Assembly: GCF_002775205.1 (NCBI RefSeq)
Contig: NC_036450.1
Coordinates: forward strand, 8,864,479-8,928,478
DNA: 64,000 nt
Direction of reading: 5' to 3'
Source: Xiphophorus maculatus
Lineage: Eukaryota > Chordata > Actinopteri > Cyprinodontiformes > Poeciliidae
Shown: piece after piece, positions 21,701 to 32,621 of the stretch
How positions within the stretch are numbered: position 1 is the first letter of the stretch
Layout: each line of letters starts with the position of its first letter
Notes under the pieces: model-generated
The model's database searches: none
What the model was told of the DNA's origin: nothing
What the model saw: the letters and a program-made list of their open reading frames with translations, nothing else
Program-made: the position numbers and the translations under genes

Positions 21701-23955
21701 AAAAAGTTCCTCAGAAAATCAGATGCACAAAGCACCAAAAATTTGGAGTTATACTAAAAGCTGCATGGCGGCAGGACAAACACGGTTTAGAAAATACACC
21801 AGGGTGTGTCCAGCTGTGTACGACCCTCTGCTTGTGGATTGAAAATTGAAAACTTTCGCACAGCTCTTGTTCACGCACTGGTGCATGTATTGACTTGAAT
21901 GCACAGAGTGGATCCTCTGTCTAATAAATGTCTCATGTGTTCAAGATGTGAAGAGAAGGTGGGAAGATTCAGGGGAAAATTACACATTTACCAGTAACAG
22001 GATACAGCCTTAAAAGTGTGTTGTTAGAAAATGACTTGCTAAAATTTTTTTTTTTCTTTTTTTGTCTTAAAGCTCAGATTCCTTTACAGGACACGCTTCT
22101 TTCTAAATATCCCCACCTCTATGACGTACTTTGCTGTTTTTCAGTGTTTAAAAAATAGCTTTTTTTTTGGATCCCTGTAGGGCGGCTGTGTGGATTCATC
22201 CAATCAGAGCCTGGCGCTGCTCTTGATGACCCTTGGCCAACAGGATGTGTCAAAGGTTCTGCTCGGACCCCTCTCACCATACACGTAAGTAGCTGTCATC
22301 CAGTACTTTGAAAACTTGTGTACATGAAAAGCCTCAATTTTCTGACCCTTTTACTGCGACGAAAGAACCTCCGTTCTGCAGGTAGTTACTTTTCTACTTG
22401 ATCTGGTTTGGTAGCTAAACTCTAAAAATAAAAACTTGGCACTTTTCACTGCAGTTATTTCTTTTCCGGTACGTCTCCACCAGCTTTACAAATCTAGAAA
22501 CTGAAAGTTGATTCATTGTATTTTGCAAATTCAGGGGAGTGTTCTCAATATCAGTTTTTACGACTTGCCACAAATTCTCAGTTGGATTTAGGTCTGAACT
22601 TTGACTGGGCCATTCTGACATGAAAACATGCATGTATTTACCATTTCGTCATAGCTCTGGCTCTTAATTTTAGTGTTGTCCTGCTGGAAAGTACAAGCTT
22701 TGCTCTTTAATTCTGTAGCAGCTTCTAACAGTTTTCTTGGAGAATTGCTCTGTATTTATTTCTGTCCATCTTCACTGAGCAGTTTGGCTGAACTTGCTGA
22801 AGAAGAGCACAGCATGATGTTGCCATCTACAAGGTTTTCAGTAAGAATAGTATGTTAAGCGTGAAGTGCAGTGTTACAGCACCTCTTTCATGAATTATCT
22901 GTGAACTAAGAAATTTGCAGTTGTGCCATACACTTTCCATTTTTTTAGATGGACAAAGAAGTTCTTTAGGATATTGTTTTATAGCCTAACTCTTCCACTA
23001 CTTCATCCTTGAATGGCTGTTCACTAATGTTCTACAGCAAAGCTCTGAGGTTTTCGTAGAAGTGAGATTTCATAACAAGTGGATAATTTAAATGTTCTCT
23101 GGCTGGATTTTATTTAAGGGTGCCAGTGTAGAGGGGAACGACTACAAATACAAACTATATTTTTCAAGTTTTACTAAAAATAGACTTTTGTAAATCATAT
23201 ATAATTTTCTCCCACTTTAGCATTGTGAAGCACTGCAATATTGGTGTGTCACATAAATCTGTAGTAAAATATATTAGTTTGTGGTCATAATGTGACAAAA
23301 TGGGGAACTTGTTCAAGGGGTATTAATAATTTTCCAACATCTTTTTAATTTTTGTAACAAATATGACTGACTTAATATTTAAAGAGTGATCTGTAAAGTC
23401 TTATGTTTCAAAAATTAAGTTTAAATTTATATATAAGTCGGTAACAATTAGTTTAAATGAGAGGAGGAACTAAAGCAGAGTTCTAACTGAATTCCTCTTC
23501 CAGTCTTTATAAGGAGCGAACTATGAACTGTCCATTTTCAGCTATCATGGTACCGGTGCTGTGTTCCTCTCAAGTACAGTACTATGATAACTGAAGATTG
23601 GCAGTGCCATCACAAAACACTCTTCATTTTACTCAGGTAAGGTTGAAAACAGATTGTAAAGGTATAATTTTTTTTTTATGATAGTACTTTTGTTTGTTTC
23701 AATGTTTAGCTGTAAAAAGTTGGATGTAATACACAAGAAATAATGATGTAGTTGTTTAGGGCTCAGTTGAAAAACAAAACTGTCTTCTGTTTTTCCTCCA
23801 GGATCGAGTTCCTGAGGCACATCAGAGATTTCTTCCAGATTATGTTCAAGATCGAAGTCCAAACGCCTTTAGACGATGAACGGAAAGGTGGAGATAAAGT
23901 TCTGATGACCTGTGTTGGGGTCGGCTATAGTAATATAAACAAAACTGTTAAATAA
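15745..23955 (+). CDS. rcl1: RNA 3'-terminal phosphate cyclase-like protein (18S rRNA processing)
   Basis: Nucleolar protein that works with the GTPase BMS1 in early 18S pre-rRNA processing. It has the RNA cyclase fold but, from family knowledge, no cyclase activity. Nine exons: 15745-15874, 16268-16339, 16722-16897, 17211-17285, 17412-17536, 17900-18025, 18120-18276, 22181-22284, 23802-23955. Total 1119 nt, 372 aa, against about 373 in human. Landmarks are FFRQRLVLSTLSGK at the N-terminus, VKRGMAPGGGGEV, HMKGTNSGKSPGFGL, QGQGDPVLPEDLGRNCA, GGCVDSSNQSLALLLMTLGQ and FFQIMFKIE near the end. All junctions keep phase. The exon 5 donor (GTATCC) is weak but forced by the protein match. Intron 7 is 3.9 kb with no gene seen; intron 8 holds a decayed Tc1. 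The gene is divergent from ak3 and convergent with the annexin. Confidence 0.96.
18277..22180 (+). other. rcl1 intron 7, no gene seen
   Basis: A 3.9 kb intron, by far the longest in rcl1. I see no conserved protein block, transposase fragment or structured RNA in it; the sequence is ordinary AT-rich intron. Confidence 0.6.
22380..23390 (-). mobile_element. Decayed Tc1-like transposon (rcl1 intron 8)
   Basis: On the minus strand, 22415-22633 still reads WPSQSSDLNPTENLW followed by the usual C-terminal tail of Tc1 transposases. Further blocks at 22660-22860 correspond to upstream transposase sequence, and 23260-23340 resembles a terminal region with CAAGGGGTATTAATAATTTT. Frameshifts and stops break the gene throughout. 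Confidence 0.75.
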
Positions 23956-23956
23956 A
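23951..23956 (+). terminator. Poly(A) signal overlapping the rcl1 stop codon
   Basis: AATAAA covers the TAA stop (23953-23955), with GT-rich sequence from about 23972. If used, the rcl1 3' UTR would be only some 15-25 bases. No other hexamer as good follows before the annexin's own signals on the opposite strand. Confidence 0.5.
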
Positions 23957-24014
23957 ATCTTTTTTATATACATGTTGACTTGTGAATTTGTTTTATTTTT
24001 CCTCAGCTTAAAAC

Positions 24015-24034
24015 TTTATTGGATTATTTTTATT
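24015..24034 (-). terminator. Candidate poly(A) signals of the annexin gene
   Basis: Two minus-strand AATAAA hexamers, at 24029-24034 and 24015-24020, lie 260-280 bases past the annexin stop. Cleavage after either would place the annexin 3' end within a few tens of bases of the rcl1 3' end. Confidence 0.45.
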
Positions 24035-24293
24035 TCAAAGGAATGTAGGGTTTTTCTCTTGAGGAAAGAAGGCACTCATATCAAAATGTTACTGCAGTGC
24101 AGTAACATTACATTATCAACAAAGTGACACCTACATTTAGGTATATAAAACTCAGAATACCATATTTGAAAGTATTACTTGATTATTTCCATTCATTTGG
24201 GTTACGATCAGTCAAACTGATCAGTTATTAGGCCTTCAGGTGATTATTGATCATCCCTGCTCCTCCAGGTTGTATTTGAGGACATGGGAGAAG

Positions 24294-27200
24294 TCAGCCA
24301 TCTTGGCCACACAGCTTCTTGAGAGTTTCTCCATAATTACCGGACACTTCAGACTGAAAAAAAAATAGACATAGAATGAGGACTGAATTTAATCATAATT
24401 AGAAATAAAATAGATTTAAGCTGTAGCGTTCATAAGAGGGATCCAGCCTGTGTACCGACCTCCAACTGGCTGTAGAGGGTATATCCAAACAGCTTCTTGT
24501 ATTCTTCTTTAATATCCATTAAATCGATCTCAGAGCGACTGACCAGGATCCTCGTCAGCGTGGACTCTGTGGTTCCTGCTCCCTAAACAGAGCATGAAAT
24601 TGAACATTGTTTCTTGAGAAATTTGATCAAAATGATTTGGTCTCATTTGATCTTCGGTGATAGCTTTGCTTTATATGTGCAGTTTCACTATTCTTTTGTT
24701 GTCTGCTTTAGAAACCAGTCACTCTGCTGATGCAGCAACCGTAAAACATTCCATTTTACTGGCTTAACATTCCTTTCCACACCACCAACCAACGAGAGCA
24801 GGCTGATATGGCACAAAAACAAAATAATCAAAAAGTATCAGGTAGTCATTTGTTTCTAGATTAAGCACTGATTTTACCTTCATGGCCTTGAAAAGCCTCT
24901 CAGCAAAGTATGCAGGGGCATTCTTGACACACTTCACTAGTTAGAAAATAGGTTGGGGTTAATATTAAGAAGTTCCCAGTAGATGAAGACGGCTTATATT
25001 TCTGCTGTAAAAACTGTTTCTCACCAACAGCAACCAGGAGTTCCTCCAGATCTCCAGACATTTCGCTCTCAATGCTTTCCTGCAGAGTCTTCTTGCTAAT
25101 ATTCTTATACTCAATCAGCGCTGTCAGAAAAAAAAAAAAAACGGACTTATTTTTTGTTATTTTTCATGGCAGGAATTGGTTTTAAAAAGATTTCAATTCA
25201 GAAAATCAACTTGCTGTTGCTAATACAATCCGTTCTTACTGATTCCAGTTTGACGAATCGGCATGAGATTGATGCTTTTCTACAGCAAACAATACATCCG
25301 ACAATATCATACATTCCTCCCCATGATGAGTATAAAAACATTTCAAATGGACAGTAATATAGTTTGCACATATTGAGAAGGAATAGCAGGCAAACCCACT
25401 TTGTCGAAGCTGAGGAACACTCCTCTGGCACAGGATGTCGATAAACTTGGCCTCATCAGTTCCCCACTTCTTTTCTCCTGCCTCATACAGAATCTGTTGG
25501 AAACAAATATGGCCATGTAATGTTAAGGCTTCACATGTTTTTGTGGTTGCATAATTGTCAGTGAATTACAAGAGTAGAAACTGCTTAACAAGGAAATTTG
25601 TTCAAACTGAAAATGGTACCTTAGCGTCTGCTTTGGCTTTAGCTGTGTCCACATTGGTGCTCTCATCTTTCTTTCCCTGTAAAAGTGGACAGATAAGCAT
25701 TACATTTTATTAAAACAACAATGTTCAAGAAAAATAAAGAAGTCAGAAAATGATTTAATATACTTAAAAATTAAACAGTTCAGCTAAACATAACTTAAAA
25801 GCTTGACAAGTTTTCTACTACATCTACAAATATAAATGAAAACATTTCCTCTGAATTTAACTTTCAGATTAAGACAAGTCCAATTTTCAACAGCTGTTTC
25901 AGATTATCAATACGCTTTCCAAATATTCAGCATGTGGACTGTTTGGATAAATGTAAATTCCTGGAATATCTTTGGAATGTTGATGACTTTCCGCCTACTA
26001 GATGAATGTGCTGCTGTAGGGAGTGGTGCATAGTAGTATGCTTTCAGTTTAATTTACTTTACCTCAGCCAAGATGAGCACCGCTTTGCCGTAATCCCCAG
26101 ATACTTCCGACTTCAGATCATCTCTCATCAATCTTCCGGTTTCTGGAATAAAACAGCACAATCTGCTAAAGATTGTGAACACTTTCACAATCATTTTGCA
26201 ACATAAAAAACTATTAACTACATTCAGGCTTTTGTTTTTAAGTGACCTACCTTTGAGGTACACATCGGTCATGGCTTTAATCTGCTTGTTGGATCTGGAA
26301 GCAAAGATTTCTGTCAAAGTGCTCTCAGTGGTCCCTGAACCCTAGATGTAAAAACACAATGGTATTAAAATAAAAACCCCAAGTAATAAATATAACTTAT
26401 TTAGGAAGAGTTTGTAATTAAGTGCTGTTTTGAACAAACTGTACAATAAATCATCAGTAATGTCAAGATTTACATGTGATTTTTTTTTTTCCAATTCAAA
26501 GACTGAAAATTGTTCTTATAATGGTTTATTTTTTAAAAACTTGTAACTAAACACCTGTTCTGGACACCGACTAGAAAAAAGTTGAAAATCCACACTCGGG
26601 CATCTGTAATTCTGCATATTAATAAGTCTCACCTTTATAGCTTTCATGACTTCATGACAGTCATAGACAGCAGGAGGCGTTACCAAAGCAACCAACAAGT
26701 CCTCGAAGTCTCCGTGGGTGTCGCCCTTTAGGTCAGCCACTAATGTCTAATGCAAGGACATAAGAAACTTAGCGTTGTGTTTATCTGTAAAAAGACAATG
26801 TTTTTGTACATTTTCTATGTTACAACTACAAACCTAGAGGCAATTTTTTTTTAGGATTTTATGTGATAAACCCACACAAAACAGTTGCATACTAGTGAAG
26901 TGTTAGGACCTTTTTCTTTTTTTTTTTTACAAATTAAAACATGTCTATGCGCTAAAATGACCTAGTCAAAGTCTAGACCAAAGAACAATTTTGAATCTGT
27001 GGCAAAAGGCAATACTTTCCATTAAAATCTGGCTGAGCTGGAGCTATTCTCCAAAGAAAACGAGGCAAAACTTTGAATGTGCAAAACAGCTGGAGACACA
27101 AACTGAAATGCGTCTGTAAGGTGATTTTAAAATCTGGTGCAGAATACAAAGACATGCCGTACTTTTCAGATTAATTAGAAAACATGATAATAGGTACATA

Positions 27201-29381
27201 TCATTTTCTGTTCACTTCAGAGTTATGTGCCAATTTGTGATTCTCCCATAAAATACATAAATAAATAAATACTTTTTCAAGGCTCTGTAAATTCTCTATT
27301 CATTTACCCTTCCAGTGGCTTTCTGATAAGCTGTGTCAATAAGCTGACGCTGGGCATTGCTTCTTTGGGTCAGCACATCAATCAGGGTCTTTTCTGTTGT
27401 ACCTGTGATGATAAAAAAAACACCTAAATATCTCACTTTTTCCATAAGTGTACAGCATTTTTTCCACCTTTGTTTTAGGTGTAATTTGGATAGATCATGT
27501 GTCTAATCTTTGAATTATTACAAGGGTGTTTAAAATACACTGCCTGGCCAAAAAAAAAGTCGCCACCAAAAAATGGTCACACTCTCTAATATTTTGTTGG
27601 ACCGCCTTTAGCTTTGATTACAGCCCGCATTCGCTGTGGCATTGTTTCAATAAGCTTCTGCAGTGTCACAAGATTTATTTCCATCCAGTGTTGCATTAAT
27701 CTTTCACCAAGATCTTGTATTGATGATGGGAGAGTCTGACCACTGCGCAAAGCCTTCTCCAGCACATCCCAAAGATTCTCAATGGGGTTAAGGTCTGGAC
27801 TCTGTGGTGGCCAATCCATGTGTGAAAAAGATGTCTCATGCTCCCTGAACCACTCTTTCACAATGTGAGCCCCATGAATCCTGGCATTGTCATCTTGGAA
27901 TATGCCCGTTCCATTTGGGAAGACAAAATCCATTGATGGAATAACCTGGTCATTCAGTATATTCAGGTAGTCAGCTGACCTCATTCTTTGGGCACACAAT
28001 GTTGCTGAACCTTGACCTGACCAACTGCAGCAACCCCAGATCATAGCATTGCCCCCACAGGCTTGTACAGTAGGCACTAGGCATGATGGGTGCATCACTT
28101 CACCTGCCTCTCTTCTTACCCTGATGCGCCCATCACTCTGGAACAGGGTAAATCTGGACTCATCAGACCACATGACCCTCTTCCATTCCTCCAGAGTCCA
28201 ATCTTTATGCTCCCTAGCAAACTGAAGCCTTTTTTTCTGGTTAGCCTTACTGATTAGAGGTTTTCTTACGGCTACACAGCTGTTCAATCCCAACCCCTTG
28301 AGTTCCCTTCGCATTGTGTGTGTGGAAATGCTTTTGCGTTCACAATTAAACATACTCCTGAGTTCTGCTGTTGTTTTTCTTCGATTTGATTTGACCAAAC
28401 GTTTAAGTAATCGCCGATCACGATCATTCAGGATTTTTTTCTGACCACATTTCTTCCTGGAAGACGATGGTTCCCCACCATCCTTCCAGTTTTTAATGAT
28501 GCGTTAGACAGTTCTTAACCCAATTCTAGTAGTTTCTGCAATCTCCTTAGATGTTTTCTCTGCTTGATGCATGCCAATGATTTGACCCTTCTTAAACAGA
28601 CTAACGTCTTTTCCACGACCACAGGATGTGTCTTTGGCCATGGTTGTTTAAGAAATGAGGAGTTACTCATTGCATCGGCTGGGGTTAAATAACTTGTTGC
28701 CAGCTGAAAGATAATCGCCTATGCAGTACTTATCCAATAGGAGGCTTGTACCTATTTGCTTAGTTAAATCCAGGTGGTGACTTTTTTTTGGCCAGGCAGT
28801 GTATTTTGTTGCTCTATAGAGCCTATAATATTCAGAAAATAAGCTGATCATTTATTAACTCACCAAGGCCTTCTATTGCTTTTCTCAGGGCAGCGACGTC
28901 ATCTTCTGGCTTAAAATTAGCCTTATCCTTCACAGTTCCTCTTGCAGTAGACTAGAAAACACCAAATTACAAGTAATTATACATAATACAAAATTCAGTT
29001 GGTAATAAAGTAAAAAGTTGTCTGGCTAGGTAAAAAGAGAGACTGCTTCAAAACAAATGTAAAAAGGTTGCATAGGTGATTATTCATACAAAACAGCGTG
29101 TGAACATTACAGATTTATCTCTTATATTTCCTTGAAGAGTACATCTTAAGTATCAATTCATTACAACAATATATAATTTTCTCCATAGATACAATCTGCA
29201 GGATTAAATAAACAAATAAAAAAGCTGGTTTAACTTACAGTTACAGTCAATGAGGAGGGAGAGTCTAAAAGCAGCTCCAGATCACTCTGCACCACACAAT
29301 AGCAAATATAGATTTTTGAAAACATGTCGAATTAAACTATTAACAGGCATTGTTGAAAAAAAAACTCACCCAAGCAGACAT
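24294..29381 (-). CDS. anxa3: Annexin, closest to annexin A3
   Basis: Calcium-dependent phospholipid-binding protein of the inner membrane face. Thirteen coding exons, in order: 29370-29381, 29239-29286, 28864-28951, 27308-27402, 26633-26746, 26251-26341, 26063-26142, 25620-25676, 25400-25493, 25025-25120, 24878-24936, 24460-24582, 24294-24353. Total 1017 nt, 338 aa. Four annexin repeats are present: I from about residue 41 (GLGTTEKTL), II (GSGTTESTL), III ([10 protein letters not shown]) and IV (GAGTTESTL). The end is KKLCGQDG, typical of annexins. Repeats I, II and IV carry GTTE where most annexins have [29 protein letters not shown] and the N-terminal Trp match annexin A3 best as I recall it. 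A4 and A5 are less likely, and the paralogue letter cannot be set. The N-terminal tail is about 15 residues longer than in human A3, because of the 16-codon exon 2. Exon 9 uses a GTGGGT donor. Confidence 0.9.
26800..27293 (+). mobile_element. Internally deleted Tc1-like element (annexin intron 4)
   Basis: Keeps a recognisable 5' end (near 26805-26880), the transposase 3' third on the plus strand (26960-27050, equivalent to [15 protein letters not shown] and following) and a 3' end (CTTTTTCAAGGCTCTG near 27272-27287). The middle of the gene is missing, so it would be non-autonomous at best. Borders are approximate. Confidence 0.7.
27538..28801 (-). mobile_element. Nearly complete Tc1/mariner element, DD36E type
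   Basis: 1264 bp with terminal inverted repeats of about 29-30 bp, starting CACTGCCTGGCCAAAAAAAA at both ends and differing by one substitution and one A in the A-run. TA dinucleotides flank both ends (27536-27537 and 28802-28803), as expected for TA target duplication. It carries one transposase gene on the minus strand and lies in annexin intron 3, in the same orientation as the annexin. The close match between the ends points to a fairly recent insertion. Confidence 0.95.
27586..28641 (-). pseudogene. Tc1/mariner transposase with one premature stop
   Basis: Start ATG at 28641; a 351-codon frame runs to 27586 with one interruption, a TAA at 28504-28506 (codon 46), probably a C-to-T change from CAA. 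The N-terminal part is a helix-turn-helix DNA-binding domain, which the stop interrupts. The catalytic domain is intact. The first Asp is in WSDESRF (residue 160), the second in QDDNARIH (251) and the Glu in [10 protein letters not shown] (288). That leaves 36 residues between the second Asp and the Glu, unlike the 34 of classical Tc1, and matches the spacing I recall for the DD36E (Incomer) group. The C-terminus [13 protein letters not shown] is typical. Confidence 0.92.
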
Positions 29382-30021
29382 TTTTCTGGTTGCAGTTTAA
29401 AAATGATTCAATCTGAAAAGAAGAGCAAACATATCAGCACCAACCTCCCCTCATCCTTTCTTCTGCTACGTTTTTAACTTCTTTATACGCTCATTAACCT
29501 TATTTTTCTTTATGTATATTTAATCCATTCTGTCTTATCATTACTCCAATTTCTCTTTCGCTGATTGAGCTTTCGCGTGTCCACGAAGAGAACCGCAGAA
29601 AATAAAGTCTGGAATGTCGATGGCTCCATATTAGGAAACAAGCTCTTGTCGGACCAGCAAAACGTAACAAAACAAAGCGCAGAACACAAGGAAACAAATA
29701 AGAACATTTTAGCAAGTTAACACAACATCAAAGACTTGCAGGCTTTTTCTTACCTGATGTAAAATATTAGCTAATAGAAAGGGGAATTTTACTGGAACAC
29801 AAGCTGCCACACCTTTTGGTTGTGAAAGGGGAACGCCCGTTATTGGCTGAATCATAAAACTCCTCCTCCATTGTGCAAATCAACTAAACCGCATTTTCTC
29901 TCTCCGTGGCCTCTTTCTGTAAGATGTTTATATTATTTCTTTCTTTAAAAACGTCACTTCGGTAAAATTGACAATTGCCCATTTTCGAGGCTACTTATTA
30001 GTATGATTTGTCATTATCAAT

Positions 30022-30130
30022 CAAGTCAGTCAAGTTTATTTGTAAAGAACATTTCAGCAGCAAGGCGGTTCCAAGTGCTTTATATAATAATAATAAAAAA
30101 GAAAATTAGAAAGTTATAAATAAAACAGCA
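30022..30130 (+). repeat. Dispersed teleost repeat fragment
   Basis: Sequence of the type AAGTTTATTTGTAAAGAACA, then TTTCAGCAGCAAGG and CAAGTGCTTTA, then (ATA)n. I recall this as a very common interspersed motif in fish genomes, but its class is not clear to me. Lies in the annexin-edem3 intergenic region. Confidence 0.45.
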
Positions 30131-30428
30131 TACATTCAACGATTAAACTAAGTTTTCTCAACCGAAGCAGAGTTTGGTTCGGTGTTCAAATTTCCACGTC
30201 ACGTCAGTGTCAAAATCCCACAGATAACATCAATTAAAATCATTTTAAATTGTTTCTTCATTTCCTTCCTCTCCCTCTGACGCACATCCTTGAACCTGCC
30301 CTAAAGACAGATAGTCGTTGGAACCAATTTTAGAGCTGGGCAATTTCACCATATGCTTTTGAAACCGAGATGTTTGTTACAAATTGCAATTACAAAGATG
30401 TTTGTTATTCTCATCTTGTAGGGAACTC

Positions 30429-30465
30429 AAATACAGCCAAAAATGTGTACATTTTGGCTGTATTT
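30429..30465. repeat. Perfect 14-bp inverted repeat
   Basis: AAATACAGCCAAAA at 30429-30442 and TTTTGGCTGTATTT at 30452-30465, exact inverted copies around a 9-base loop. Located between the divergent annexin and edem3-like genes; no run of T follows that would make it a terminator-like element. Confidence 0.85.
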
Positions 30466-30769
30466 GTACATTTACAAAGATGGGTAAGACTTCATGGGGA
30501 CAGTTGATCAACAGCGACATCTTATGGCAAACTATTGACACAGCTGACTGGACAGTAAAATAAGCAAAGGAACTTGACCATCATAATGTTCGTTGGACAC
30601 AAAAGCTGACATTTTTTTCAATACAATTTATTGGTGTATTATCATTAGAACTACTACAGCAGATGTACAGCGCTTGTAAAACATCAGCTGTCGTGTGACG
30701 AATAACGGGAGCATCTCTGGCCATGTCAGCCACTGAACCACCCGAAGAGGGAGTGACGACGAGAAGACG

Positions 30770-31376
30770 TGGGAGGATATTACGTCTTACTAAGGGCAAA
30801 GATTTTGGGGCCTTTTGGGAAAGGGGAAGGGAAATCACTTATTAGAAGTAAAGAAATGGAGAAATGGCAAAAAAAATGTGGAATGAAGATAAGAAAGGAA
30901 GACGATTATATGAAGTACAAAAGTCAGTTCGAATTCGAAGCATTAATGAAAGAAACAGAAGAGAAGAAATAATAATTAGTAGATTAAGAGTAGGTCATAT
31001 CTACTTAAATGACATGCTTTATACAATAGGGAGGAAAAATAATGATAAATGTGAGAGATGTGGAGAGAAAGAAAATGTAGAACACATATTGATGAACTGT
31101 AAGTCATATGAACTCGAAAGGGAAGAATTAAAGAGAATAGTTAGAAATATAGGGCATGAATGGAATCCTAAAGGTATATTAGGAAATGAAGGAAACATAA
31201 CAGATATTCACAAATTAAGGAAAGCATTGTTTATTTATCTTAAGAATACAAAATTAAAAAATAGAATTTAATAGATGTGAAGTAATGCTGCTACACACTC
31301 ATGTACAGTAGGTAGCGGTATGCACCTTAAAGTTGCTTGTGATCCGCCATAATAGAAAAGAAGAAGAAGAAGAAAG
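30770..31376 (+). mobile_element. 3' remnant of a LINE (I/Nimb-like)
   Basis: Frame 30864-31271 ends with a zinc-knuckle-like CERCGEKENVEHILMNC (C-x2-C-x7-H-x4-C), a motif found at the C-terminus of I-clade LINE proteins. The preceding part continues in another frame (30769-30972), and the switch falls in a run of eight A at 30869-30876, so it is frameshifted. It is followed by a 3' UTR containing GTAGGTAGCGGTATGCACCT and a tail of AAG repeats (31355-31376). The 5' part is missing, as usual for truncated LINE insertions. Clade assignment is by remembered resemblance. Confidence 0.75.
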
Positions 31377-32621
31377 ATTTTTTTGGGGGCGGCGGAACGA
31401 GGTCGGTGACATGTCAGGGAAATTTAAATTCTCAACCTATTATGTCAATAACCACTGTTATATTAAATTTTTGTACAAATAAACATAAAACACTGAACAT
31501 AACACCCAGAATTTGGAATGTGTCACTGCCTTTTCATCATTAAGGCAACCGTTCCATTAATATTTTTTCTGGGACCAAAAATGCTGCTTATTTTATGTTG
31601 GTCACATAGTTGAACAGTTCAACATCACTATTAGTCGGTGTTCATCCGGGGAAATGGCTCCATCGCCGGGTTGTAAATGATGCGAACCTACTTGCTGTAC
31701 TTGTAGGCGTGTTGTAGTGTTAAGATATTCCCAAAATATAGTCTGACAGGGAATTTTTTTTTTTTTTTTAATGAAGACTATATTTTTATGGAAATCTTGT
31801 AACGTATATTTCGCTTCAGTAATATAATAAAAATTTAAAAAGTACAATATTTTGAATAATCATGGACGTAAAGAAAAGGGGAACAGTCAAAGCGAAGGAC
31901 TCGCCTCACTCTTACGTGGCACTCTCGTTACCTGAAAGACAAGTTCAGGGCTAAAATGTTCACTTCCACAGCCGGGTAGCCTGTCGTTTGACAGATCCAG
32001 CAGACTTCTCAGCTTCGCTTTCCTGTCTGCTGACTTGCTTCGGGTTAGTTTTACTCGATAAAACGTCGTTAAATCTGTCTTAGGATGAAATCTGGTCCCA
32101 ATATAAGTTTAATTGTTTTATCAAGAAGCTTGTTTGCTAACCAACTGCCATTGCTAACGACATCAGGCTAGCAACGGGGAGCCTCCCAACAGCTGGTAGA
32201 GCCACATCGTTACCTTCTCCTTTCAGTTTTGTAGTTTATAAATAGTATTCCTGTATTTCTACGTCTGGATAGAGGTGTGTTTTCTTTACCTAGGCAGCTA
32301 TTTGTACTTGTTTTTGTTTTTTTATTTTTTCAATATTAGTCAACGAGTCTTTTGTAGCTTTCTTTCGCCTTTGTTTACATGGAGACACTTCGTCAGAGAG
32401 GCTTTGTTTCCGTGAAGTGGTCCTATTAAGATTGGACAAACAACAGGGCAACAAAGCTGGGAAAATGGACATTAGGAGGTAGCTAAAATTGTGCTGTTTC
32501 TCTACCAAAACAAGAGGATGAGCTGGGGTCTGACAGGGGACAGTTGTGCCAGCTGGACTGTTTGATTTGCGTGGGTGTTGGGTAGAGAGGAGTTTGTTTG
32601 TTCCCATTAAAGTTGAACGTT
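31377..32621 (+). promoter_or_regulatory. 5' flank of the EDEM3-like gene
   Basis: No coding block seen. The stretch 31860-32260 has more CpG than its surroundings (for example AACGTCGTTAAATC near 32060) and may be the promoter and 5' UTR. An in-frame stop at 32583-32585 sets the upstream limit of the reading frame. Confidence 0.4.

Noticed and set aside
30595-30770. Possible small gene before the LINE remnant
   Set aside because: No conserved block or splice structure; it may be older repeat or plain intergenic DNA.
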